64,000 nt of DNA from the NCBI RefSeq assembly GCF_001428065.1, contig NZ_LMSE01000006.1, positions 62,437 through 126,436 on the forward strand. The letters are read 5' to 3'. The position numbers and the translations under genes are program-made. Shown one piece after another: positions 26,669 through 35,484 of the stretch. How positions within the stretch are numbered: position 1 is the first letter of the stretch; each line of letters starts with the position of its first letter. A model generated the notes under the pieces. That model saw only the letters and a program-made list of their open reading frames with translations, was not told the origin of the DNA and made no database searches. This DNA comes from Nostocoides sp. Soil756 (GTDB lineage Bacteria > Actinomycetota > Actinomycetes > Actinomycetales > Dermatophilaceae).

Positions 26669-27538
26669 ATGACACCAGCCATCCGCATCCGCGGCCTCCA
26701 CAAGAGCTACGGCGCCCACCGGGCGGTCGACGGACTCGACCTCGACGTGGCGTCGGGAGAGGTCTTTGCCCTGCTCGGCCCCAACGGTGCCGGCAAGACC
26801 ACCACGGTCGAGATCCTCGAGGGTTTCCGCGACCGTGACACGGGCGAGGTCGTGGTCCTCGGCACCGACCCGCACCACGCGCCCCGCTCCTGGCGCGACC
26901 GCATCGGCATCGTGCTGCAGTCCTCCGGGGGGCTCGACCTGCTGACCCCGCGGGAGGCGCTGCGCAGCACCGCCCGGTGCTACCGCGAGCCCCGCGACCT
27001 CGACGAGGTCATCGCCGTCACCGGGCTGGCCGAGAAGGCCGACGCCCGCATCGCCGGGCTCTCGGGCGGCCAGCGCCGCCGCCTCGACGTCGCGCTCGGC
27101 ATCGTCGGCCGCCCCGAGCTGCTCTTCCTCGACGAGCCCACGACCGGCTTCGACCCGCAGGCGCGCCGCGACTTCTGGAGCCTCATCCGCGACCTCGCCG
27201 GCGACGGCACCACCATCCTGCTGACGACGCACTACCTCGACGAGGCCGAGCACCTGGCCGACCGGGTGGGGGTCATCGCGGCCGGCCGGCTGCTCGCGCT
27301 CGACACGCCCGCCGCTCTGGGTGGCCGCCAGTCGCAGGAGGCCACCGTCTCGTGGGAGGAGGACGGCGTTCGGCGCAGCGTCCGCACCGCCGAGCCCACG
27401 GCCGAGGTGGCCCGGGTGGCCGCGCGCTTCCCCGGCGAGGTCCCCGAGCTCACCGTCACCAGACCGTCCCTGGAGGACACCTACCTGAGCCTCATCGCCC
27501 CCCACGAGCACACCGCCACCACGGAGGTCCCCGCATGA
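26669..27538 (+). CDS. ABC-2 type exporter ATP-binding protein
   Basis: 289-aa ATPase subunit of a DrrA/NodI-like ABC-2 exporter. Walker A is LLGPNGAGKTT (about 36-45), the Q-loop is VLQSSGGLDLLTP, the signature is LSGGQRRRLDVALGI and Walker B is LLFLDEPTTGFDP. The C-terminal regulatory extension (about 215-289) ends SLEDTYLSLI. SD GGAGG precedes the ATG. It overlaps the permease gene by 4 nt. A two-component system directly downstream suggests regulated export of an antibiotic or lipid. Confidence 0.9.
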   Translation: MTPAIRIRGLHKSYGAHRAVDGLDLDVASGEVFALLGPNGAGKTTTVEILEGFRDRDTGEVVVLGTDPHHAPRSWRDRIGIVLQSSGGLDLLTPREALRSTARCYREPRDLDEVIAVTGLAEKADARIAGLSGGQRRRLDVALGIVGRPELLFLDEPTTGFDPQARRDFWSLIRDLAGDGTTILLTTHYLDEAEHLADRVGVIAAGRLLALDTPAALGGRQSQEATVSWEEDGVRRSVRTAEPTAEVARVAARFPGEVPELTVTRPSLEDTYLSLIAPHEHTATTEVPA

Positions 27539-28332
27539 ACACCCTGGCCCTCGGTCTCGACCGCACCAAGATCGAGCTGACGATGTACTCGCGCGAGAAG
27601 GAGGCGGTGTTCTTCAGCTTCCTCTTCCCCATCCTGCTGCTGACCCTCTTCTCGGTGATCTTCTCGAGCCAGTTCGAGGGCGCCGGCGGCGGGATGACGG
27701 CCGCTCGCTTCTTCCTGCCGGGGATGGTGGCGGCCGGCGTGCTCTTGACCAGCTTCCAGACGATGGCCCTCTCGGTCGCGAGCGAGCGCGACGACGGCTC
27801 GCTGAAACGCCTGCGCGCCACCCCGATGCCGCCGGCCGCGTACTTCCTCGGCAAGGTCGGCCTGGTCGCCGTCACCTCGGTGGTGCAGCTCGCGGTCCTG
27901 CTGCTGGTCGCCCGGTTCGCCTTCGACGTCGAGCTGCCCTCGAGCGCGGACCGGTGGGCGCTGCTCGCCGGCGTCTTCACGCTGGGGCTCTTCGGCGGCA
28001 CCGTGCTCGGCATCGCGTACTCCTCGCTCTCGAGCGCGCGCTCCATCGGCGCCGTGGTCATCGGCCCCCAGCTGGTGCTGCAGTTCATCTCCGGCGTCTA
28101 CATCGCCTTCGGCGACGTCCCGTCGTGGCTCCAGCACGTGGCGGCGATCTTCCCGCTGAAGTGGATCGCCCAGGGGATGCGGGCCGTCTTCCTGCCCGAC
28201 GCGCTCGCGCAGGCCGAGATGGCCGGCTCGTGGGAGCAGGGCCGCACCCTGCTCGTGCTCGCGGCCTGGGCGGCGGTGGGTCTGGTCCTGTGCGTCACGA
28301 CCTTCCGCTGGTTCAAGCGCGGCACGGTCTGA
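27535..28332 (+). CDS. ABC-2 type exporter permease
   Basis: 265-aa membrane subunit with six predicted helices. N-terminal SREKEAVFFSFLFPILLLTLFSVIF is the first helix, ASERDDGSLKRLRATPMPPAAYFLGK is the conserved cytoplasmic ABC-2 segment, and FISGVYIAFGDVPSWLQHVAAIFPLKWIAQGMRAVFLP is the signature loop (residues about 185-222). ATGA overlap with the ATPase gene. It is expected to form a dimeric exporter with the 26669 product. Confidence 0.9.
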   Translation: MNTLALGLDRTKIELTMYSREKEAVFFSFLFPILLLTLFSVIFSSQFEGAGGGMTAARFFLPGMVAAGVLLTSFQTMALSVASERDDGSLKRLRATPMPPAAYFLGKVGLVAVTSVVQLAVLLLVARFAFDVELPSSADRWALLAGVFTLGLFGGTVLGIAYSSLSSARSIGAVVIGPQLVLQFISGVYIAFGDVPSWLQHVAAIFPLKWIAQGMRAVFLPDALAQAEMAGSWEQGRTLLVLAAWAAVGLVLCVTTFRWFKRGTV

Positions 28333-28385
28333 GGGTGGGGCGCCGTGGCGGGACCGACGGGCGGCCGGTCGAGGATGATGAGCTC

Positions 28386-29630
28386 ATGAGTGCATCCGGC
28401 CCCGCCGGCACCCCCGGAGCGGCCGAGACGCCCTCGACCTTCCGTTCCTCGAGCGACGAGCTCGCCGTGATGTGGCGCCGCCAGGAGCCGGTCTGGCACG
28501 CGGTGGCCGGCGTGGTCTGGCTGGCGGCCGTGGTCGTCACCTGCCTCGAGGTTCCCGGACCGCACGGCCGCGGTCCCACCCTGGCGCTGCTCGCGGTGAT
28601 GGCGGTGGCCTACGTGACCGTCGGGGTGCGCGGGCTGCGGCACCTGGACGCCCGGTCCGGGGTCCTGTACCACCTGGCCGTCTGGGTGGCCCTGCTCGCG
28701 ATCCAGGGCGTCGACCCCGGCACCGAGACCTGGCTGCTGTACTTCGCGCTCTTCCCCCAGCTGTGGGCGATGCTCTCGGCCCGCCGGGCCGTGGTCGGCA
28801 CGGTGCTGGTGGTCGTGGCCTTCGCGGCCCTGCGCTGGGCCCAGGCGGAGTTCTCGGTGAAGGGCTTGGTCGAGGTCGTCGTGAGCAGCCTGATCTCGCT
28901 GGGCATCTCGCTCTCGCTGGGGCTGTTCATCAACCGCCTGCTGCTCGAGGCCGACCGGCGGGCCGAGACCATCGACGAGCTGCGCGCGACCCAGGCGCGC
29001 CTGGCCGTCGTCGAGCGTGACCGCGGCGTGCAGGACGAGCGGGAACGCATCTCGCGCGAGATCCACGACACCCTCGCGCAGGGCTTCACCTCGGTGGTCA
29101 CCCTGACCCGGGCCGCTCAGGCCGCCCTCGGCCGCGGCGACGTCGAGACCGCCCGCGAGCGGCTCGCCCTGGTCGAGGCCACCGCGGTCGACAACCTGAG
29201 CGAGGCGCGCCTCATCGTGGCCGAGCTGACGCCCGGCCACCTCCAGTCGCGCACCCTGGTCGAGGCGCTCCAGCGCCTGGGAACAGCGGTCAGCAGCGAG
29301 ACCGGGCTCCAGGCCCGCGTCACCGTCGAGGGGGAGCCGACCCCGCTCGGCGGGACCGCCGAGGTGGTGCTGCTGCGCACCGCCCAGGAGGCGCTGTCGA
29401 ACGTTCGGCGGCACGCCGGCGCCGCCCGGGTCGGCGTGGCGCTCGCCTACCGGCCCGACCGGGTCGTCCTCACCGTCACCGACGACGGGCGCGGGTTCGA
29501 CCTCGCCGCTGACCGGGCGGGCTTCGGCCTCGACGGCGTGCGGGCTCGAGCGGCCGAGGTGGGCGGCGAGGTGGCGCTGGTCAGCGCCCCCGGGGCCGGG
29601 ACCACCCTGCAGCTGGACGTCCCCCGATGA
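28386..29630 (+). CDS. sensor histidine kinase, NarL/LiaS (HPK7) type
   Basis: 414-aa kinase with an N-terminal membrane domain of about six helices (residues 30-190), no large extracellular sensor, then a HisKA_3 dimerisation domain: RERISREIHDTLAQGFTSVV with phospho-acceptor His227. ATPase boxes are N (AQEALSNVRRHA), G1 (VTDDGRGFD) and G2 (GFGLDGVRARA). Intramembrane-sensing architecture fits kinases that monitor envelope stress or the state of an adjacent transporter. It overlaps the response regulator gene by ATGA and lies 53 nt after the exporter permease, so exporter and TCS probably form one unit. Confidence 0.88.
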   Translation: MSASGPAGTPGAAETPSTFRSSSDELAVMWRRQEPVWHAVAGVVWLAAVVVTCLEVPGPHGRGPTLALLAVMAVAYVTVGVRGLRHLDARSGVLYHLAVWVALLAIQGVDPGTETWLLYFALFPQLWAMLSARRAVVGTVLVVVAFAALRWAQAEFSVKGLVEVVVSSLISLGISLSLGLFINRLLLEADRRAETIDELRATQARLAVVERDRGVQDERERISREIHDTLAQGFTSVVTLTRAAQAALGRGDVETARERLALVEATAVDNLSEARLIVAELTPGHLQSRTLVEALQRLGTAVSSETGLQARVTVEGEPTPLGGTAEVVLLRTAQEALSNVRRHAGAARVGVALAYRPDRVVLTVTDDGRGFDLAADRAGFGLDGVRARAAEVGGEVALVSAPGAGTTLQLDVPR

Positions 29631-30256
29631 TCCGGCTGCTGGTGGTCGACGACCACCCCGTCGTGCGGGCCGGCATGGTGGCGGTGCTGGGTGAGGAGCC
29701 CGACCTCGAGGTGGTCGGTGAGGCGGGGCACGGCGCCGAGGCCCTGGCCCTGGTGCCGCGGTTGCGCCCCGACGTGGTGCTGATGGACCTGCGGATGCCG
29801 GTGATGGACGGCGCCGAGGCCACCGCCCGGCTGCGCTCCCTGCCGGACGCGCCGCAGGTGCTGGTCCTGACCACCTACGACACCGACGCCGACATCGTGC
29901 GGGCGGTCGAGGCCGGGGCCCGCGGCTACCTGCTCAAGGACGCCCCCACGGCGGTGCTCACCGACGCCATCCGCCGGGCCGCTGCGGGCGAGACCGTGCT
30001 GGCCCCGATGGTGGCCGCGCGCCTGGCCGACCGGTTGCGCACCCGTGCCCTGCCCGAGCTCACGGCCCGCGAGGTCGAGGTGGTGGCGCTGGTGGCGCAG
30101 GGGTGCTCGAACGCCGAGGTCGGGCGGCGGCTGTTCATCGGGGAGGCCACCGTCAAGACGCACCTGCTGCGGGCGTTCGCCAAGCTCGGGGTGTCCGACC
30201 GCACGGCCGCGGTGGCCGCGGCGCACCGGCGGGGGCTCATCGACCTCGACGGCTGA
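29627..30256 (+). CDS. NarL/LuxR-type response regulator
   Basis: 209-aa regulator. The receiver domain (1-120) has the acidic pair VVDDHP, phospho-acceptor D54 in VLMDLRMPVMDG, the T of LTTYDTDADI and the K of YLLKDA. The LuxR-type HTH (about 143-205) reads LTAREVEVVALVAQGCSNAEVG, RLFIGEATVKTHLLRAFAKLGVSDR. It forms a cognate pair with the overlapping kinase and probably controls the upstream ABC-2 exporter. Convergent with dedA. Confidence 0.92.
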   Translation: MIRLLVVDDHPVVRAGMVAVLGEEPDLEVVGEAGHGAEALALVPRLRPDVVLMDLRMPVMDGAEATARLRSLPDAPQVLVLTTYDTDADIVRAVEAGARGYLLKDAPTAVLTDAIRRAAAGETVLAPMVAARLADRLRTRALPELTAREVEVVALVAQGCSNAEVGRRLFIGEATVKTHLLRAFAKLGVSDRTAAVAAAHRRGLIDLDG

Positions 30257-30286
30257 TGCGGCCGCGGGGCCGGTGACGTCCGGGCC

Positions 30287-30973
30287 TCAGGGACGGTGCT
30301 CGAGGTCGTCGACGACCTCGTCGGCCCCACGGGCCGCTTCGGGCCGCGACATCCCCCGGTCCTTGCGATGGCGCAGGTACTCGACGGCCATGGGGATCAC
30401 CGACAGCACGACGATGAGCAGGATGACCAGCTCGAGGTGGTTCTTCACGAAGGACACGTTGCCGAGGAAGTAACCGGCGAGCGTGACGACGGCGACCCAG
30501 AGAGCGGCACCGACGGCCGACCACGTGAAGAAGTGGCGGCGCTCCATCCGGCCGATGCCCGCGACGACCGTGATGTACGTGCGCACGACGGGCACGAAAC
30601 GGCCGAGGACGAGGGCGCGGGCGCCGTACTTGTCGAAGAACTCCTCGGTCTGGTCGAAGTACGCGCGTTTGATGATCCGCCCGTCGTGGTGGCGCAGCGG
30701 TGCCCCCACGCCGCGGCCGATCTCGTACCCGACGACGTTGCCGGCGAAGGCCGCCACGAAGAGCCCGACGAGCGCGACGGCCAGGTTGTCGTGCAGCTGG
30801 CCGCTGGAGATGAAGATGCCGACCGAGAAGAGGAGGGTGTCGCCCGGGAGGATCGGGAAGAACAGCCCGCACTCGATGAACACGATCACCAGGGCGATCC
30901 AGAAGAACGCCGTGCCGTAGGTGTCGAGGAGGTACTGGGGGTCCATCCACTGCGGCCCGAGTGCGTGCATCAC
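30287..30973 (-). CDS. DedA family membrane protein
   Basis: 228-aa DedA/VTT-domain protein with about five helices. Family motifs: FIECGLFFPILPGDTLLFSVG, GNVVGYEIGRGVG, FFDKYGARALVLGRFVPVVRTYITVVAGIGRM, and RHFFTWSAVGAALWV. DedA proteins are implicated in lipid scrambling or proton-dependent transport and in membrane homeostasis. The start may be GTG 30973 or ATG 30970 (adjacent codons). Monocistronic, divergent from the amino-acid ABC operon. Confidence 0.88.
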   Translation of the reverse strand: MMHALGPQWMDPQYLLDTYGTAFFWIALVIVFIECGLFFPILPGDTLLFSVGIFISSGQLHDNLAVALVGLFVAAFAGNVVGYEIGRGVGAPLRHHDGRIIKRAYFDQTEEFFDKYGARALVLGRFVPVVRTYITVVAGIGRMERRHFFTWSAVGAALWVAVVTLAGYFLGNVSFVKNHLELVILLIVVLSVIPMAVEYLRHRKDRGMSRPEAARGADEVVDDLEHRP

Positions 30974-31139
30974 GGTCCCCAGGCTACGGGGGCGAGCGCG
31001 GACGGGAGGCCACTGCGCGCTGTGGGAACCCTGTGGTTCGTGCGGATGCCGGACGCCCGGGAGGCGCCGCGCGGCCCGCGGCTAGATTTGACGCCACGTC
31101 CGGCGCCGCCCCGCGGCCACCCCCGAAGGAACCGAATCG

Positions 31140-32024
31140 ATGACCGCTCGCCACCACCGCCTCCTCGTCCCGCTCGCCGCGCTCGTGCTCGCCGCCGGCC
31201 TGGCCGCCTGCGGGGCCCCCGTCGACGAGACCGCCGCCTCGTCGACCCCGTCGGCCACCTCCACCGACCCGCTGGCCGGCTGCACCCCCGACGCGCTGAA
31301 GACCCTCACCCCGGGCACTCTCACCATCGGCACCGACAAGCCCGCGTATGCGCCCTGGTTCTCCGACGACGACCCGAGCAACGGCAAGGGCTACGAGTCG
31401 GCCGTCGCCTACGCCGTGGCCGAGAAGCTGGGCTACGGCAAGGACAAGGTGACCTGGGCCGTGGTGCCGTTCAACACCGCCATCGCCCCGGGGCCGAAGA
31501 CCTTCGACCTGGACTTCAGCCAGGTGTCGATCAGCGAGGACCGCAGGAAGGCCGTCGACTTCTCGTCGGGCTACTACGACGTGCGCCAGAGCGTCATCAC
31601 CTACAAGGGCAGCCCCATCGACGGCAAGACCACGGTCGCCGACCTCAAGGGCGCCAAGCTCGGCGCCCAGGTGGGCACGACCTCGTACACCGCCGCCAAG
31701 GAGCAGATCGCCCCGACCCAGCAGGTGGCCGTCTTCGACACCAACGACCTCGCCGTGCAGGCCCTGAAGAACAAGCAGATCGACGGCATCGTGGTCGACC
31801 TGCCCACCGGGTTCTACATGACGGCCGCCCAGCTCGACGACGGCGTCATCGTCGGCCAGCTGCCCGCGCAGGGCAGCGCCGAGCAGTTCGGCGCGGTCCT
31901 CGACAAGGGCAGCTCGCTCACCCCGTGCGTCACGGCCGCCGTCGACGCGCTGCGCGCCGACGGCACGCTCGACAAGCTCGTCGGCGAGTGGCTCTCGACG
32001 CAGGGCGCGCCCGAGCTGTCGTGA
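31140..32024 (+). CDS. amino-acid ABC transporter substrate-binding lipoprotein
   Basis: 294-aa exported solute-binding protein of the SBP_bac_3 family. Signal peptide with lipobox LAAGLAACG, a Ser/Thr linker, then LTIGTDKPAYAPWFSDDDPSNGKGYESAV (ligand-cradle strand), DLDFSQVSISEDRRKAVDFSSGYYD and DLKGAKLGAQVGTTSY. Family fold is a two-lobed periplasmic-type receptor for polar or branched amino acids. First gene of a three-gene operon with permease and ATPase; GTGA overlap with the permease. Confidence 0.92.
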   Translation: MTARHHRLLVPLAALVLAAGLAACGAPVDETAASSTPSATSTDPLAGCTPDALKTLTPGTLTIGTDKPAYAPWFSDDDPSNGKGYESAVAYAVAEKLGYGKDKVTWAVVPFNTAIAPGPKTFDLDFSQVSISEDRRKAVDFSSGYYDVRQSVITYKGSPIDGKTTVADLKGAKLGAQVGTTSYTAAKEQIAPTQQVAVFDTNDLAVQALKNKQIDGIVVDLPTGFYMTAAQLDDGVIVGQLPAQGSAEQFGAVLDKGSSLTPCVTAAVDALRADGTLDKLVGEWLSTQGAPELS

Positions 32025-32878
32025 CGGCGGCCCCCTCCTGGCAGCCGTCGGCCCTCGAGGTCGAGCGTCGACGCTACCGGCGCTCCCGGGCGGTGCGCTC
32101 GGCGGCGGTGTCGGGGGCCTCGACGGTGCTGGTCGTCGGCGTCGTCCTGACCCTGCTCGTCACCTCGCCGGGATGGCCGCGCGTGCGCGAGACCTTCCTC
32201 AGCTGGGACAAGGCGGTGGCCGCCTTCCCGGCGGTCGTCGAGGGCCTGTGGCTCAACATCCGGGTCATGCTGGTCTGCGGGGTCCTCATCGCGCTCCTCG
32301 GGCTCACGCTGGCCGTGATGCGCACCGTGCGCGGCCCGGTGGCGTTCCCGCTGCGGCTCTTCGCGACGGTCTACGTCGACCTCTTCCGCGGGTTGCCGCT
32401 GCTGCTGGTCATCTTCGTCCTCGGTTTCGGCGCCCCCGCGCTGCGGCTGTCGGGGCTGCCGTCGTCGGCCCTGTTCTGGGGCGCGTGCGCGCTGGTGCTG
32501 TCGTACTCGGCCTACGTGGCCGAGGTGTTCCGGGCCGGCATCGAGTCGGTGCATCCGAGCCAGCGTGCCGCCGCCCGCTCGCTGGGGCTGTCGTACGGGC
32601 AGACCATGCGGCACGTGGTGCTGCCGCAGGCGGTGCGCCGGGTCGTCCCCCCGCTGATGAACGACCTCGTCTCGCTGCAGAAGGATTCGGGCCTCATCGC
32701 GGTGCTGGGCGTCATCGACGCCATCCGGGCCGCCCAGATCGAGACCGCCACCGACTTCAACTTCACGCCCTACGTGGTGGCGGGCGCGCTGTTCGTGTGC
32801 CTGACGATCCCCATGGCCCGCCTCACCGACCACGTCGCCCGCAAGCAGGGCTTCCACGGGGCCGGGGGGGTCCTGTGA
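32021..32878 (+). CDS. amino-acid ABC transporter permease
   Basis: 285-aa HisM/GlnP-type permease with a basic N-terminus and about five helices. The His/Glu/Gln permease motif is LWLNIRVMLVCGVLIALLGL then VDLFRGLPLLLVIFVLGFG, with the EAA loop AAARSLGLSYGQTMRHVVLPQAVRR. GTG start overlaps the SBP stop (GTGA), and its stop overlaps the ATPase start (GTGA). As only one permease gene is present, it presumably functions as a homodimer. Confidence 0.92.
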   Translation: MTAAPSWQPSALEVERRRYRRSRAVRSAAVSGASTVLVVGVVLTLLVTSPGWPRVRETFLSWDKAVAAFPAVVEGLWLNIRVMLVCGVLIALLGLTLAVMRTVRGPVAFPLRLFATVYVDLFRGLPLLLVIFVLGFGAPALRLSGLPSSALFWGACALVLSYSAYVAEVFRAGIESVHPSQRAAARSLGLSYGQTMRHVVLPQAVRRVVPPLMNDLVSLQKDSGLIAVLGVIDAIRAAQIETATDFNFTPYVVAGALFVCLTIPMARLTDHVARKQGFHGAGGVL

Positions 32879-33621
32879 GCGGGGCCGGGGACCCGGTGCT
32901 GGTGCTCGAGGAGGTCCGCAAGTCCTTCGGCGCCACCGAGGTGCTGCGCGGTGTCGACCTCACCGTGCACGAGGGCCAGGTGGTTGTGCTCATCGGCGCC
33001 AGCGGCTCGGGCAAGTCCACCCTGCTGCGCTGTGTCGACCTGCTCGAGGTCGTCGACGACGGGCGGATCCGCCTCGACGGTGAGGACGTCACCGACCCGC
33101 GGGTCGACGCCGACGCCGTGCGGGCCCGGATGGGGGTGGTCTTCCAGGCCTACAACCTCTTCCCGCACCTCAGCGTCCTCGACAACGTCACCCTGGCGCC
33201 GGTGCGGGTGCACGGCGTGGCGGCCGGCGACGCGAAGGAGCGCGCGATGGCGATGCTCGAGCGGGTCGGCCTGCCCGAGAAGGCATCCGCCCGCCCCGAC
33301 GACCTCTCGGGCGGCCAGCAGCAGCGGGTCGCCATCGCCCGGGCGCTGGTCAACCAGCCGCGGCTGATGCTCCTCGACGAGGTCACCTCGGCCCTCGACC
33401 CCGAGCTCGTCGGCGAGGTCCTCGACCTGCTGCGTGAGCTGAAGGACGAGGGCATGACCATGGTGCTCAACACCCACGAGATGGGGTTCGCCCGGCAGGT
33501 CGCCGACACCGTCTGTTTCCTGCACGGTGGCGTGGTGCACGAGCAGGGCCCGCCCGGGCAGGTGCTCGGCGACCCGCGGCAGGAGCGCACCCGGCAGTTC
33601 CTCTCGCGGGTGCACGCCTAG
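32875..33621 (+). CDS. amino-acid ABC transporter ATP-binding protein
   Basis: 248-aa GlnQ/HisP-type ATPase: LIGASGSGKSTLLRC (Walker A), VVFQAYNLFPHLSVLDNV (Q-loop, typical of amino-acid importers), LSGGQQQRVAIARAL (signature), LMLLDEVTSALDPELV (Walker B), and THEMGFARQVADTVCFLHGG (H-loop). Third gene of the importer operon. The downstream TrmH gene starts 9 nt after its stop but has its own candidate leaderless promoter overlapping this stop codon. Confidence 0.95.
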   Translation: MSGAGDPVLVLEEVRKSFGATEVLRGVDLTVHEGQVVVLIGASGSGKSTLLRCVDLLEVVDDGRIRLDGEDVTDPRVDADAVRARMGVVFQAYNLFPHLSVLDNVTLAPVRVHGVAAGDAKERAMAMLERVGLPEKASARPDDLSGGQQQRVAIARALVNQPRLMLLDEVTSALDPELVGEVLDLLRELKDEGMTMVLNTHEMGFARQVADTVCFLHGGVVHEQGPPGQVLGDPRQERTRQFLSRVHA

Positions 33622-33624
33622 CCT
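33619..33624 (+). promoter_or_regulatory. candidate leaderless -10 (TAGCCT) of the TrmH-type gene
   Basis: TAGCCT includes the stop TAG of the ABC ATPase gene and lies 6 nt before GTG 33631. Confidence 0.35.
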
Positions 33625-33630
33625 GTCCGC

Positions 33631-34290
33631 GTGGAGGAGCGCGAGGTCGGGGTCGGGCCCTGGGAGGGACCGTGGCCCGCGGGCGAGCAGTGGGACCCCG
33701 CGCTGCTGCGCGACGGCGACCGCCGCAACGTCGTCGACCGGTACCGCTACTGGCGGATGGAGGCCGTGGTCGCCGACCTCGACACCCGGCGGCACCCGTT
33801 CCACGTGGCCATCGAGAACTGGGGCCACGACTTCAACATCGGCTCGGTCGTGCGCACGGCCAACGCCATGAACGCCGCCGCCTTCCACATCGTCGGCCGG
33901 CGTCGCTGGAACCGCCGCGGTGCCATGGTCACCGACCGTTACCAGCACGAGCACCACCACGCCACGGCCGCCGACCTCGCCGCCTGGGCCCGCACCGCCG
34001 GCCCCGGGGGCGCCCGGCTGCCGCTCGTCGGCATCGACAACGTGCCCGGCTCGGTGCCGCTCGAGACCCACGACCTGCCCCGGGCGTGCGTCCTGGTGCT
34101 GGGGCAGGAGGGACCGGGCCTCACCCCCGAGATGGTGGCGGTGTGCGACGTGGTGCTGCACATCGGGCAGTTCGGCTCGACCCGCTCGGTCAACGCCGGG
34201 GCGGCCGCCGCCGTGGCGATGCACGCGTGGGTGCGACGGCACGTCTTCGGCCAGCCTCCGGAACGGCCCGGTCGGGAGGGGCCGGAATAG
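33631..34290 (+). CDS. TrmH/SpoU family RNA 2'-O-methyltransferase
   Basis: 219-aa SPOUT methyltransferase. Motif 1: NIGSVVRTANAMNAAAFHIVG (Asn and Arg of the active site). Motif 2: VLVLGQEGPGLTPEMV. Motif 3: GSTRSVNAGAAAAVAMHAWV forms the knot that binds SAM. The N-terminal 60 residues (GPWEGPWPAGEQWDPALLRD...) are a family-specific extension. Target RNA unknown (tRNA or 23S rRNA). GTG start with a leaderless-type -10. Confidence 0.88.
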   Translation: MEEREVGVGPWEGPWPAGEQWDPALLRDGDRRNVVDRYRYWRMEAVVADLDTRRHPFHVAIENWGHDFNIGSVVRTANAMNAAAFHIVGRRRWNRRGAMVTDRYQHEHHHATAADLAAWARTAGPGGARLPLVGIDNVPGSVPLETHDLPRACVLVLGQEGPGLTPEMVAVCDVVLHIGQFGSTRSVNAGAAAAVAMHAWVRRHVFGQPPERPGREGPE

Positions 34291-34318
34291 CGTCGCGGCC
34301 CACGCCGCTGGACCTCGG

Positions 34319-35368
34319 GTGACCACGCCCGCGCTCTCCGTCCTCGACCTCGCACCCGTCCGCTCCGACCAGACGACGGCCGACGCGCTCGCGGCGACCC
34401 GCGCGCTGGCCCGGGTCGCCGACGAGCAGGGGTACCGCCGCTACTGGCTGGCCGAGCACCACAACATGCCCGCCGTCGCGGCGACGAACCCGCCGGTGCT
34501 CGCCGCGATGGTCGCCGCCGCCACCGAGCGCATCCGGGTCGGCTCGGGCGGGGTGATGCTGCCCAACCACGCGCCGCTCGTCGTCGCCGAGCAGTTCGCG
34601 CTCCTCGAGGCGGCCTTCCCCGGCCGGGTCGACCTCGGCCTCGGCCGCGCACCCGGCACCGACCCGGTCACCGCCTGGGCGTTGCGCAGCGGGGGCGGTG
34701 GCGTCGAGGCGGATGCCGCGGAGCGCTTCCCCGACCACGTCGACGCCGTGCTCGCGATGATGTCGCCGGAGGGCGTGGGCCTGCGCCTCGCCACCGGCGA
34801 GCACGTCCTGAAGGCCACGCCCCGGGCCGCCTCGGTGCCCACGGTCTGGCTGCTCGGCTCCTCCGACTTCTCGGCCCGGCTCGCCGCCTCGCGCGGGCTG
34901 CCGTACGTCTTCGCGCACCACTTCTCCGGCCGGGGCACCGCCGAGGCGCTGGCCCTCTACCGCTCGCAGTACCAGCCGTCCGAGGCGCACCCCGAGCCGC
35001 GCACGCTCCTCACCGTCAACGCCGTCGTCGCGCCGACCACCCATCATGCGCGGCGGCTCGCGCTCCCCAACGTCCGCTCGATGGTCGCCCTGCGCACCGG
35101 GCAGCCGCTGGCCGCCCAGCTGCTCGTCGAGGAGGCCGAGGCGGTGCCGGTGCCCACTGCGCACGAGGAGCTGGGGTCCGAGATGCTCCGGCGCTGGGTC
35201 GTCGGCACCCCGGAGGAGGCCGCCGGGCAGGTGCGCGAGCTCGCCGCGACCTTCGACGTCGACGAGGTGATGGTCCACCCCGTCGCCGGCGCCACCACCG
35301 GCACGCCGGCCGACCGGGCGCCGGCCCGCGAGGAGACCCTGCGCCTCCTCGCCACCGCGCTGGCCTGA
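34319..35368 (+). CDS. LLM class flavin-dependent oxidoreductase (MsnO8-like)
   Basis: 349-aa luciferase-like TIM-barrel monooxygenase. N-terminal LSVLDLAPVRSDQTTADALAAT and RYWLAEHHNMPAVAATNPPV, plus RIRVGSGGVMLPNHAPLVVAEQFALLEAAFPGRVDLGLGRAPGTD, are diagnostic of the MsnO8 subfamily, which uses reduced FMN or F420. A TAGCGT -10 at 34288-34293 is too far upstream for a leaderless start, so the mRNA has a short leader. The product has no obvious metabolic partner in the window. Confidence 0.85.
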   Translation: MTTPALSVLDLAPVRSDQTTADALAATRALARVADEQGYRRYWLAEHHNMPAVAATNPPVLAAMVAAATERIRVGSGGVMLPNHAPLVVAEQFALLEAAFPGRVDLGLGRAPGTDPVTAWALRSGGGGVEADAAERFPDHVDAVLAMMSPEGVGLRLATGEHVLKATPRAASVPTVWLLGSSDFSARLAASRGLPYVFAHHFSGRGTAEALALYRSQYQPSEAHPEPRTLLTVNAVVAPTTHHARRLALPNVRSMVALRTGQPLAAQLLVEEAEAVPVPTAHEELGSEMLRRWVVGTPEEAAGQVRELAATFDVDEVMVHPVAGATTGTPADRAPAREETLRLLATALA

Positions 35369-35409
35369 GGCCGGACCTCTCGGCATCCGGGGAGAAAGTT
35401 CGGTAGACC

Positions 35410-35436
35410 TGTCGAATGCCGCCGGGCCCGTTCGTC
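35410..35436 (+). promoter_or_regulatory. ECF42-type promoter of the DGPF/sigma operon
   Basis: TGTCGA (35410-35415) and CGTC (35433-35436), 17-nt spacer, lie 49 nt before the first YciI start. They match the described ECF42 consensus (TGTCGA at -35, CGA/TC at -10). The ECF42 sigma factor is the last gene of the operon, so autoregulation is expected. Confidence 0.65.
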
Positions 35437-35484
35437 ACCGGGGTGAGGTCGCCACCGGGGCGGCCGTGAGCGAAGGAGCAGGCC

